DNA of 35,200 bases from NCBI GenBank assembly GCA_001784175.1, contig MFPR01000022.1:1-35200 (forward strand), given 5' to 3'. Below, piece by piece: positions 1 to 12,700 of the stretch; the stretch's first letter is position 1; each line of letters opens with the position of its first letter. The notes below the pieces were generated by a model. The model did not search any database. It was given only the letters and a program-made list of their open reading frames with translations, and had not been told where the DNA came from. The stretch is from Candidatus Lindowbacteria bacterium RIFCSPLOWO2_12_FULL_62_27. GTDB lineage: Bacteria > Lindowbacteria > 2-12-FULL-62-27. A program made the translations under genes and the position numbers.

Positions 1-740
1 CCCAGCCCGCGCCCAGCGCCGCCGGCGCTTTCGACGCCGGCACCCGCCGCCGGTCCGTGTACACCACCGTCCGCGCGTCGTCCGTGTCGCCCGGGCGGGT
101 CGACACCAGGATCACGTACATGCCGTCGCCCGCCGTCAGCGGGATTGATTGCGTGAGACCGCCGGAATCGGTCGTCGTGCCCGAGGGGTTGGCGACTTCG
201 GTGCCCTCATACTCAACCTTGAAATTCACGATCGCGTTCGGCACTCCTTCGCCGGACGAATCCTTGACGGTGACCTGAAACGCCGCCGACCCGCCGCTCG
301 GGACCATCTGGTGCGCGCCGCTGTCGATGATGGCCGAATCGCCGCCGACGCCGGCCGCGACCATCGTCGCGGTCATGGTCCGCAGATCGCCGGACGGTGT
401 GTCGATGTAGGTCACGCGGATCTGGTCGGACGCGCGCACCAGGAGCTTGCCGCTGTTGGGTGTGTCCGACGCCATTGTCGTCATCATGATCTTGCCGGAA
501 AAGACCGGCGAGTCCACGCTGATCTCCGTACACGTCACCGTTTCCGTTTCCGTGCCCAGCGTCAGGTTCACGATCGTCACCGTACAGGTCTGGACCACGC
601 CCGGGTCCGTGTTCGGGTCCGAGTCGTTCACTTCCACCGACACGCTGTCGCCCGCGCGCACCTTGATGTACGCCGCCGTCGCGCCCGTGTCGCTGACAAA
701 CCGCACGCCGCCTGACCCGCCGAAGATCGGGTTCACTTTG
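1..740 (-). other. C-terminal Ig-like tail of the giant beta-helix protein, shared with the second giant protein
   Basis: After the ninth Fn3 domain the frame reads VEVNDSDPN, SGKLLVRASDQIRVTYID, SAIIDSGAHQMVPSGGS, then VPNAIVNFKVEYEG and LTQSIPLTAGDGMYVILVST, ending VVYTDRRRVPAS at the window edge. Each block has a counterpart in the same order in the protein encoded at 35200-27293 (EVNDTDPN, SGKLFVRPGDVVRVNYLD, ILSAGGS, SSITLTLGSGNGIYVVTAT, VVYTDKRDVPAN). The second half resembles bacterial Ig-like (Big_1/invasin) domains. By analogy, a few hundred more residues and a sorting domain probably follow outside the window. Confidence 0.75.
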
Positions 741-3700
741 GAGACGTCCGACATGAACCCCTCCAGATTCGCGCCGTTGAACGTGCTCGAGTCGAACGCC
801 AGCACGCGGTAATAGTAGACGCTGCCCGGGACGAGGTCGGTGTCGATCAAAAACGTGTCGCCCGCCGCCGTATCAGGCAGGGGCGCGAGGAGCCGCCAGT
901 TCGAGGTGTCGTACAGGTTTCTCAAACGGAATACGCGGTATCCGGCGATTTCCGGGGCGCTGCCGTCCTCCTCCTGCGAGGGAGGCGACCACCGGATGAG
1001 GTTGCGGTTCGGCACGTTGTTCTCGATCACCACGCCGGTCGGCTTCCTCGACGCGCTCGAATCGCCGCTCGCGCGCGTGTCGACGGGGGCGAACCGGAAA
1101 GATTGCGCGACAAATCCGCTGCTGCGACTTTTCCTTTTGATCTCCTCTGAATCGGTTGTTCCAAAATAATTATAGTTGGCGGTGGGGAAGCCGCTGACGA
1201 ATACGAAGGAGTCGGAAATATTGTAAAGGTTGTTCCACTGAATCTCTCCGGTACTGAGCCCCCCGCTGATAGCGGTGTCGGCGTTGGAAATATCGTTGGC
1301 ATGGATGGTGTGGCCAAACCCCGGAGCTGATACCGCCAACCGGACGTTACGGATATTGTTTCGGACAATGCTGCCCGAGTTGCCGTTCAGATAAATCCCC
1401 CGCCAGGCCCCCCGAACGATGTTGTCCGCGATCAATATTCCGTTGGCGGACGACGACACCTGCCAGACCACGGTCGCCGCGCTCGTGCCGGTCACGTTTT
1501 CGGCGTAGCAGTTCCGAATCATTGCGTTGGCGCCGTCCACTTGGACGACCGCTTGGGAGAAATTGACGGCCGTGCAGTGCTCAACCGTGATGTTCGCGGC
1601 GCCGGATTTGCCGAACAATCCGTAGGCGGCGTTCCGGACGGTCACGTTGCGGATGATGAGCGGCTGGCCGGCGTTGGATTGGTTCGCCACGAGGATCTTG
1701 ACACCGGTCGACGAATCCCGGCCGTCCACCACGAATCCTTCGATCCGCGCACTGCTGTCCACCGTGAACATCGCGCCCGTCAGGCCCGACGTCTCGCCGC
1801 TCCACGTCACGGTCGGGAACGTGTCCCCGCCGCCGCCGTTGTCGGTTCCGAACAGAGCCTTGCGCGAGATGAGGGTGAGACCGCTGTCGATCGAATAACC
1901 GGTGTCGGAAATGGAATAGCTGTCACGCATGGATTTGAACACGATGATGGTGTCGAATCCGTTCGACGGGTCGAGCGCGGACAGCGCGGAATCGAGCGAC
2001 GGGAACGCCGCGATCGGGCTGTCCGCACTAGGCTGCGTGGCCTGGCCCGAGTCGCTCAGATAGACGGTCATCGATCCGAGATCGCAGAACGAGCCGCCGG
2101 GCGTCGCCTGGAAGCTGTCGGTGAAATAACTTTCGTTCGGGAAGGGCGTTGCGGCGTCAAAGGCGGTCAGGCGGTAGAAATACGTGACGCCGTTGGTCAC
2201 CGCCTGGTCCACATAAGTGGTGTCGGCCGAGGGCCGCTCAGTCAAAAACGCGTTGCCTTTCCAGTCCCGCTCGGCCGGATTCGTCGTCCGGTAAATCCTG
2301 AATCCCGTATGCCCAGGCGCCGCCTCGCCCGCCTCGTTCACGGTCGGCGCGGTCCACCGGACCTTCACGGCCCCCGCGCAGATCGACGACGCCCAGAACG
2401 CGCCCGCTGTCTCGTACGGCGCAAGGCTGTCGCCGGACACGCTCGTGTCGACCGGCGCGAATCGCGGCTGGGTGTCGGCGGCGTATGCCAATCCCCCCTT
2501 GTCCAATCCATCCCACACGAGGCCAAAGAGTGTGCGTTTGGTCACGATATTGTCGTTCCAGTCGCCTTCATTCGTCGTGTCCATGTAATTTCGCCAGAAA
2601 AAGTTGGTCGCCACCTGGCCGTTGGCCAGGAATATCCCGTAACTGTCGGGCTTCAAGACATTGTTGCGAATAAACCGGTTGCCGCCCGGCGGATTGAGCG
2701 CTCCTTTGTCAATGTAGATGGCATAGCGGTCGCCATGCGACTCGTTCTGAATAAACGTGTTGGTGTCGGAATTCGCCAACACATAAAATCCGGCGGTCGT
2801 GTCGTTTTCCGCCGACAGATTGCGCGCGAGGGTGTTCTGCGTGCTCATGTCCAGCGTGAAGCCTTCGGTGTTGTACATCGCGATGTTGCCGGTCACCGCG
2901 TTGCCCGTGGCCGACGACAGATAGATGCCGCGGTAGTTGCCCATCATCGTGTTGCCGCTGATCGTGTTGTTCGAAGACCCGGTAACATAAATGCCCTGGA
3001 CGCCGTTGGAAATGACGCTGTTGCCGCTGATGGTGTTGCCCGCGGCGTTGACCGAGATGCCGATCGTCCCGTTGGCCCTCACGGTATTGCCGCTGACCGT
3101 GTTGCCGGATGAAACGATCCTGATCCCGTTACCGGTGTTAGAGTCGACCACACAATTGCTGACCGTGTTGGTGTCAGAGCCCGCGCCAAGATAGACGCCG
3201 ATGCTGCCGTTGCCGCTGATGCTGTCGCCGCTCACGATCGAATTCGTGACGGCGTCCAGAAATACTCCGTGATACCCGCCCGTCACGCCGATGTTTCTGA
3301 TCACCATGCCGGTTTGCGTGTCCGCGTATATGCCGTAGAGTCCGGCCGTCGAGATCGCCCCTGGCGGGTCGATGACGCTGCGGTTCGAATCCACGCCCTC
3401 GATACAGATATAGTCGGTATCGATCACGACGGTCTCCGCGTACGTGTTGCGGTCGATCAGGACCGTGTCGAATTGCTGGGTGTCGGCCGGAATTGCCTGG
3501 AGGGCGCGGGTGATGGTCTTGAACGGATAGTTCGGATGCCCCGTGAACGTGTCGGCGCCGGTGTCCTTGTCGACGTACCACACCGGACCGCCCCAGTAGG
3601 GGACGGCGACGACCGCGACTTTCGTGTCCGTGAAAAACGACTGATTGACGACCGTGGACGCATCGAAGCTCGTCAGCTTGTAATAATAGGTGTTGCCGAT

Positions 3701-6700
3701 GGCGACGTTCGTGTCCGTCCAGGTCGTGTCCGACGCGCCGGTGGTCTTGACAAGGAGAACGGAGTTGGCCCATTGGGTCGTGTCGACCGCGTTGAGAAGC
3801 CGGTATATTTTAGCGCCGGCGAATCCGCTCAGGCTCTGCGTGTCCTCGTCCGCCGTCGGAATCGCCCACGTCAGCGTCACCGACACGCCGCTCGAGGTGT
3901 CCACCGTCACGTTCTGCGGCTCCAGCGGCGCGCGGGTGTCCGCGCCGGCGGCGGTGTCGACGACGCCCAAGCGGTAGGGCCGGAAGGTCGACGCGGTGTC
4001 GACGAACTTCGCCGAGATCGTCACCTCGTCCGTCGTGCCGAACCAGTTGCGTTTCATCGTCTGCGTCAATCCCGCCTTGTTCAGCACGCTGCTCACGGCG
4101 TTGCCGGTGAGGTTGTTGTGGGCAAGGATGTTGTTGAAGGCCGCGCCGTTGATGAGGACGCCGGTGTCGTTGCCGGAGATGTCGTTCAGCCGGACGCCGT
4201 TGGTGTCGGAGGCGTCGATGTAAAGGCCGGCCTGGACGTTGGATTTGATCGCGTTGTTCCAAAACGTGTTGAGGTTGCTGGCGCTTGAAATCCAGACGCC
4301 GTATTCCCTGTTGCCGGTGATGACGGAGTTCCGGACGACGTTGTTTTTCGACCCGCCGGTCAGCAGGAAGCCGTCAAACACATTGGAGGTAGCGGCGTTG
4401 CCGGTGAGGGTGTTGCCGTTGGCGGCGGAAAGTTCAATACCGGCGCTGAAGTTTCCGGAGGCCGCGTTGTTCTGAAGGGTATTGCCGTGACTGCCGTCCA
4501 CCACGATGCCGGTCAGGCCGTTCGAGTCGGCCGCGCAGCCCGTGACGGTGTTGGTGTCGGCGCCGTTAAGAAGATAAATGCCGTTGTTTCCGTTATCGCT
4601 CGCGCTGTCGCCGGATAGGGTCGAAAGATCGACGTTGCTGAACTTGATCCCGTCATACGCGCCGCGCACGGCGACGTTGCGGATGGTGACGCCGCTCCGG
4701 CCGGAGGCGTAAATGCCGTAGAGATCGGGCTGCGTTCTGGGACCCGGCGGATCGATCACGGTCGAGGCGGAGTCCTTGCCGATCAGATACAGATAGTCGA
4801 TATTGATGCTCGCGACGGCGGTTTCGGTCGCCGTGGGATTGACGTGCGAGTCGTACAGCCCGGCGTCGACAAACACGCTGTCGCCGGAAGTCGAGAACTG
4901 CAGGGCGCGCGAGATCGTCCGGAGCGGTTTGCTCGCCGTGCCCTCGCCCGCCGACGTGTCCGACCCGGCCGCGTAGGTGAAACTGTCGCCGGAGGTCGAG
5001 CCGTCGTTCACGAACCAGCTCACGCGGCTCGAATGCACCGCGCTGTCGCCGGGCTGGGAGTCGGAGTAAAAGCTTTCGTTCTTGAGCGGCGCGGCGGTGT
5101 CGTAGGCCGTGACACGGTAGTAATACGCGCGCCCCAGAACCACGTTCGTGTCCTGAAACCGCGTCGTTGTGCTGATCGCCAGCGATATCCAGGACGACGT
5201 GTCTCTGATTCCGCTCCGGTAAATCCCGTACGCCAGCACGCCCGGAGACCCGCCCATACCCTCTTCATTGGTGTTCACCGCGCTCCATTCCAGCACGATC
5301 GACGTGTCGTTTGAGATGATCGCCACTGTGTCCGGAGATTCCGGCGCGGTCGTGTCGGCGCCGGCGGCGGTGTCGACCATGCCGAGACGGTAGGGTTGAT
5401 ACTGGATCCCGTTGGTGGCCGACGTATCGTAAATCCGGCGCTGAATGGTGACCGAGTCGGCCGATCCCCACCAGTTGCGGGTGAAATCGAACGCGAAGCT
5501 CGTGACATTCTTGACGCCCGAATCGGGCCGGGCGTCCGAGCCGCGGAGATTGTTTTTGGCGAAGAGATTCGAACGCGAGTTTCCCGTGAGGGACAAGGCC
5601 CAACCACCGTTCGAATCCACCTGATTCTGAATCATCCGGTTGGATTGCGCCCCAACGAAACGCGCGCCGTCCAGCGTGTTGCTGAAACTGAGATTGCCCG
5701 TCAGGATGTTGCTGTCCGAACTGCTCACGTCGAATCCGTACTGCGAATTTTTGATGACGGTATTGCCGCTGAACACGTTGCGGTCGCTGCCGGAGGTCAG
5801 CCGGAAGCCGCTCAAGGCGTTGTTCGAGACGGAATTGTTTAGAAAGGCGCACGTGTCGGCTGAGGACAGAAAGAATCCGTTCGCGTTGGACATGCTGGTG
5901 TTGTTGGACAGCGTATCGCTGTTCGATCCGTCCACGTCGAATCCGCCGGCGCTGTTGGACGTGGCGGTGTTGCCGGTAATGACGTTGCCGTTGCTGGAAC
6001 CGTTCAGCCGGATGCCGTCATTGGAATTGCCGGTCACGGTGTTGCCGCTCAACGTGTTGAAACTGGAAGATGTCAGCGTGATTCCGTCGCCAGGCGTGTT
6101 GGAGGCGGCGGTGTTGGCGGAAAGAACGTTTGAATTCGACTGGGTCAGAACAATACCGTTGCCGTTGGATGCCGCGTAATTTCCGGAGATCGTGTTCCCG
6201 GCCGACGCGCTCAGTGAGATGCCGGTTCCCTGGTTGCTTTGGACGGTGTTGGACGAGAGGACATTCGTGTCCGAGCCGTTTTTAAGAATCATCCCCGCGC
6301 CGTCGGGGTAGGGGTCCCCGCCGAGCGTGGTCAACTCCACAGTGACGTTCTCGATGCGCGAGTTCGTGACGCCCGACCACTCGATGCCGATCAGACAAAT
6401 TTGGACCCGCAGGTTCCGGATCAAGAGTCCCGTCTGCGTGTCGGCCTGAATGCCCCTCATACTGTCGCTCGCAAGATCGTCGTTGGGATTGATCACGGTT
6501 GCGCTCGAATCCTTGCCGATGAGACTCACCCGGTCGGTGTCGATCGTCAGCGTTTCGTTGTAGGTTCCGGAGTCGATGTAAATCGTGTCGCCGGCCGACA
6601 CGAATTTCAGCGCGCGGCTGATTCTGAGGAACGGGCTCGACCTCTGCAAGCCCGTGTTCGTGTCGGCGCCGGCGGCGGTCGTGTAGGAGTCGCCGATGGT

Positions 6701-9700
6701 GAAGCTGTCGTTGACGTACCAGACGTTCGGCAGGGTCGTGTCGAGGCTGGGGACGACGCTCAAGGTGTCGGTGAAGACAGACTCGTTGAAGAATCCTCCG
6801 GTCAAGGTTTCGGATGCGGAGACGCGGTAGTAATAGGTGAGGCCGTCGGTCACGGCGAGGTCCACGTAATTCGTCTGGCCCGACGCCACGCTCGCCCGAA
6901 ACGCGTTTCTCCAGTCGCTCGTGTCCGGCGTCGAGATCAGGCGATAGATGCGGTACTCGCCGAACGCGTCCGGCGTGCCGCCGTCCTCATCGAAGTCCGG
7001 CGTGTCCCACGAGACCGTGACCTGGCCGCCCGTGCCGCTGACGCCGTTCAGCGCGAACGTGTCGGGCTTGCCGGGCGCGGTGGTGTCGGACTCGTCGGCG
7101 CTGGTATCCGGAGGCGTGGTGAGGTGCGGGAAAATCTTCACGGATCCGTCGGCAGCCATTTTCGACAGGATCGCGTTCATGTCGCGGATGCCCCACCAGT
7201 TGCGGCGCGCGTCGAAGTTCGGCGAGGAGCCCATGTCCAGCAGCGTCGAGCCGATGTTGACGAGACTGTTTTTGGCGAACGTATCGGCGCCCGCGCCCAA
7301 TAGCCAGACGCCGGTGTCGGAATTATAAATCTGGTTGTGGTAAATGTGGTTCTGTCCGCCCGTCGAGACGAATTCTGTCGCCATGTTGGCGTCGCGCACG
7401 ATGTTGTCGCGGACGACGTTGCGGGCGGTGGAAGTCTTGAGCTTGATCCCGTGGCCGTGGCCGGTCGGGTGCTTCTGCCGCTCGACGGTGTTTCTGTAGA
7501 TGAGGTTGTTCTGGCTTCCGTTATCGAAGTGGATGCCGTCGCGGACGATGTCCGCAATGTGATTGTATTTCACCGTCGTGTAATGCGCGCTGTCGCCGAC
7601 AATACCGTTGTAAACGTTCCGGATCTCCATATTCCGCACGAATGCGCCGGAACAGGAATTCGGCAGAAACACGCCGTTATGTTCCAGCGCGTTCGCCAGT
7701 ACGCCTGCGACGCTCGTGCGGGTCGAGTCGATGCCGTCGAGGAACAGGCCCTCGACGATCGTGTTGGTCCACACCTTGAGAATCGTTCCCGTATCGAAGG
7801 CGACGCGCGGCAGAGTGTCGAATACCGGATCGGTCCCGATGATTCGCTTCACCGCGATGATCTTCACGCCCGTGTCGTTCGTCAGGTCCAGTTGCTGGAA
7901 ATAGGAATCGCCGCCGGGCCGGGCGAAAACCACGATCGTGTCCCAGCCGTTGTCCGGGCGGACCGCCGACAGCGCCTCGTTGATGTTGCGGAAGGCCTTC
8001 GTCGTGTCGTACGCGCCGGGGTTGGTCGAATCGCCGAAGGACGAGACGTACACAAGCGCCGCGCCGGTGTCGAACCAGGCCGGCGTCACCGATTTCGTGT
8101 CGGTGAAGAAACTTTCGTTCTCAAACGGGGTGAGGCCGTCCAGGGCGCTGAGCCGGTAGTAGTACTTCGTGCCGTTGGTCAGGCCCGTATCGACAAATGA
8201 ATTCTTTCCGGCCGGCACATCCTTGATCAGCGCGGAATCCCAGTGGGTCGTATCCGGAACGGCCAGCCGGAAAATGCCGACGCTCGTGAACCCCGACAGC
8301 GACGCCGAATCCTCATCCTGCGTCGGCGTGTCCCACGTGATGAGCGCGGTCTCGCTGCCAGCGTGGATCACGATCGACGTGTCGAACACGTAGGGCGCGC
8401 GGGTGTCGGCGCCGGCCGCGGTGTCGACCGGGGCGAGGCGGTAGGGCTTGAAGGCCGACGCGGTGTCGTAGAATTTCGCCGAGATCAGGGTCTCCTGCGT
8501 CGTGCCCCACCAGTTGCGGTTGAAGGTCTGAGCGGCGGAGGCCGGGCTGAATACGTTGTAGACGGTGTTGTTGGCCACGTTGTTCCGGGTGAAGACGTTT
8601 CCGGCGCCGGAATTCTGGATCCAGATGCCGGTGTCGTTCGACCGGAATTCGTTCTGGTAGACAATGTTCGAGTTGGACGCCACCAGGCCGAATCCGGACT
8701 GGGTGTTGGAATCCGAGAGGTTGTTGCGGACGAGGTTCCCGTGGGAATTGATTTCGATATAAATTCCGTGCTTGTTGCGGCGGGCGATGTTCCGGGTGAT
8801 GACGTTATTGCGGGAACTGGAATTCAAATGAATCCCCTGGGAATTTTCCTCGGCGATGTTGTTGTCGATCGTGTTGTTGAAACAGTTGGTCACCATGTAC
8901 AGGCCCTGGTTGAGGTTCGAGATCAGAAGGTTGTTGGAGATCGTATTGGAGTCACAGCCGTTCTGGAGATAAATGCCGCGGCCGACGTGGTCGCTGAGGC
9001 TGTCGCCGGTGATCGTGGAGGCGGTGACATTGAAAAAGCGTATCCCCTCGGTGGCGCCGGTGACGCCGAGATTCTTGATGAGAAGCCCCGTCTGCGTATC
9101 CGCATAGATGCCGTTGCCCGACGCGGGATCGATCACCGTCGCGTTGGAGTCCTTGCCGATCAGGCTGACGGAATCGACGTCGATGACGACCGTCTCGGCA
9201 TAGACGCCGCGGTCGATGAAAATCGTGTCGCCCGGCGTCACGAATTGAAGCGCCTTCGTGATCGTCCGCAGGGGCTGCTGCTTCGTTCCCTTCCCGCTCG
9301 CGTCCGATCCCGCCGCCGCGGCCCAGGAGTCGCCCGAGGTCGAATCGTCGTTGACATAGATTTCGACGGCCGCGCTCAGGACCGCGCTGTCGGAGGGCTG
9401 GGAGTCCGAAAAGAACGACTCGTTCTCGAACGGCGATGCCGTGTCAAACGCCGTCACCCGGTAATAGTACTTGCGGCCCAGCACGACATCCGTATCCTGA
9501 TACCGGATGCCGGTCGCCTGACCCACCTTCATCCACGACGACGTGTCTTTCACCTCGCTGCGGTAGACCCGGTAGCCCGACAGCGCGACGTTGCCGCCGT
9601 TGACCTCCTCCAACGCCGCCACCGCGCTCCACTCGAGGATGATCGACGTGTCGGACGGCGCGCTGAGGATCGCCACCGTGTCCGGCGCCTTGGGCGCGGT

Positions 9701-12700
9701 CGTGTCGGCGCCGGCGGCGGTGTCGACGGCGCCGAGGCGGTAGGGCTGCCAGGCCGAAGCGGTGTCGCCGAGTTTGGCCTTGATCGTCACCGAATCGGCG
9801 GAGCCGAACCAGTTGCGGCGCAGGGTCTGGGCGACGTCGGTCTGGTTGTAAATATTCTTGACGTTGTTGTTCGCGATATTGTTTTTGGCGATCAGGTTGT
9901 TCGTCGCGGCGTCCGATATCCAGATGCCGGAATCGTTGGCGGCGATGTCGTTCTGCAAGACCACGATCGACTCGGCGTTCTCCAGCCGGAGGCCGGCCTG
10001 GGTGTTGGACCGGATGAGATTGTTGCTGACCGTCAGGTCGGTGCTCGCCGAAATATACACGCCGAACTGCCCGTTCGACCGGGCGATGTTGCCGGTGATG
10101 AGAAGTCCGGTGTCCCCGCCGGTAGCGTCAATGCCGCTGGCGAGGTTCGATTGAACGGTGTTGCCCTGGATGAGGATGGAGACGCCGGCGTTGATGAAGA
10201 TGCCGTCCTGGGTGTTCAAGTTGGCGGTGTTGTTGAGGATCGTGTCGAGCGCCGATCCGTCCACGAGAATGCCGCCGACGGAGGAGTTCGCGTTGGCCGA
10301 GTTGTTGCTGACGGTGTTCAGGTTGGACCCCATGTGGAGATAAATGCCGTTGACGTTCGAATCGGCGATGTTGTTCGTGATCATGTTGTTGTGGCTGGTT
10401 TGGAGGTAGATGGCGGTGGAGTTCGAGTCCATGGTGTTCCCGCTGATGGTGTTGGAGTCCGCCGGATTCAGATGAACGCCGTGGGTGGCATTCTGACGCG
10501 CGCCATTATTGCTGACGGTGTTCCCGGCGGAGTTCCCGGACAGCAGAATCCCGGCGGCGCCGTTCAGATTCACGCTGTTGTTGCTGATCGCGCACCCGGC
10601 GCCGGCCTCGATCTCCAAGCCGTCGCTGGTGTTCGACCAGACCGCGTTGCCGGTGAGGGTGTTCGTGTCGGACCCATTGATCAGATAGACGCCGCGGTTG
10701 CCGTTCGAGCTGAAACTGTCGCCGCTCAAGGTGGCCCGGTCGACGTTGATGAAATAGAGGCCGCGGTTGGCGCCGGTCACGCCAAGCGTCTTGATCAACA
10801 GCCCGGTCTGGGTGTCGGCGTAAATGCCGTAGAGGCCGCTGACCGTCTTCGCCCCCGGCGGGTCAATCACGGTCGACGCCGAGTCTTTGCCCACGAGCGT
10901 GATCGAGTCCTTGTCGATGTTGACGCCCGCCGTCTCGGCGCCGTTGACGGTCACGTACGAGTCATACAATCCAGCGTCAATCCAAATCGTGTCCCCCGCC
11001 GTCGCAAACCGCATCGACATCGGGATCGTCCGGAACGGTTTGGCCGCCGTGCCCAGCCCCCACGAGGTGTCGCTCCCCGTCCCGCTTGTGTACACATCGC
11101 CCGTTACGCTCGTGTCGTTCACGTACCAGTTCACCTGCGAAGCGAACATCGCCGTATCCCCCGGCTGAGAGTCGCTGTAGAAACTCTCGTTCACCGTCGT
11201 CGATGTGTCATACGACGTCACGCGGTAGTAGTACGTCAGCCCAAGCACGACATCCGTGTCCTGATACCTGATCCCGCTCGTCACCTGCGCCACCTGTATC
11301 CACGACGACGTGTCTTTCGTCCGACTGCGGTAGACCTTGTACCCGCCAAGCGCGATGTTGCCGCCGTTCGACTCCTCAAGCGCCCCGACAGCCGCCCACT
11401 CGAGGATGACGGACGTGTCGCTCGGCAAGCCGCCAATCACCGCCACCGAATCCGGCGCGCGCGGCGACGTCGTGTCCGCGCCCGAGGTCGTGTCCACCGC
11501 GCCGAGCCGGAACGGTATGTAAGAATCAACCGATGAGGTAAACTTTGCCTTGATGGCAGCCGAATCCGTCGTGCCATACCAATTGCGGAGAGCATTTTGA
11601 TTGTTGCCGGTGTTGTTGTCGACAAATGCCCTGGCGCTTGAGATGATATTATTCTTCGTAACCTCATTTCCCCGGATGGTTCCGCCTCCCGTGATATAAA
11701 CGCCGGTATCCCCTCCCACGATTTCATTGGCATAAACAACATTGCTGTCTCCCACCAAAGCCACACCCGCATTGATATTCGACCTTATTTGATTGAACGA
11801 GATTGTGTTCATCGGACTGCCGTTGTTCAACACGATACCGTAACCGTTTGCATTGACGATGTTATTCGTTACGGTGTTGACCAACGGCCCGAAAATAAAC
11901 ACGATGCCGTATTCGGCGTTTGCATTCGCCGTGTTTCCGCTGATGGTGTTTTGGGTACTGTAGTATCCCAACTCGATGCCATACATCCCGTTGGAATTGC
12001 ATGTGTTGTTGCTGACAATTGTATTTGTGCATCGGCTCATGGAGAGGCCGACCTGCCAATTCGAGTTGAACGTATTTGAACTTATCGTGTTGCCGTAAGG
12101 TTTCCCAAGTATCAAGTCGCATCCGGTTCGATTGAAACTGGCAATACTGTTGACCACCGTATTGGTATCGGAACCGTTCACCAGGTCAATGCCGGTGCCG
12201 TCACAGTATGTGAAACTGCTGTTGTTGATCGTCGAACGATCGACCGAATTGAGATAAACGCCGTAGTAGGCGCCGGTCACACCGATATTTCTAATCGACA
12301 GATTCACCTGCGAATCGGCAAAGATTCCGTAGATCACCTGATCGGAGGAGTCGCCCGGAGGGTCGATGACGGTCGAAGCAGAATCCTTGCCGATCAGAGT
12401 AATCGAATCCTTGTCAATATGGACCCCGGCGGAATCATTTCCGGAGATGTAGACATACGAGTCATAGATCCCCGCGTCGACGTAGATGGTGTCGCCCGTG
12501 TCCGCGTACTGCATGGCCTTCGGGATGCTGGCAAACGGCCGCGCCGCCGTCCCCAGCCCCCACGACGTGTCGCTTCCCGTCCCGCTCGTGTACACATCGC
12601 CCGCTGCGCTCGTGTCATTCACGTACCAGTTCACCACGGGCGATGTCGCTCCGATGCTCGACACTTGCGAGTCGGAATAGAAACTCTCGTTGGCATAAGG

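Noticed and set aside
1541-4288. Plus-strand open frames of 523 (1541-3112) and 339 (3269-4288) codons
   Set aside because: They have the same mirror composition as the frame at 8243-11536 and lie opposite readable beta-helix repeats on the minus strand.
8243-11536. Plus-strand open frame of 1,097 codons, rich in Arg, Val and Asp
   Set aside because: It is the mirror of the repeat-coding minus strand: low-complexity RRR/VGV/ADR composition, no domain, no ribosome site, and fully inside the minus-strand giant gene.
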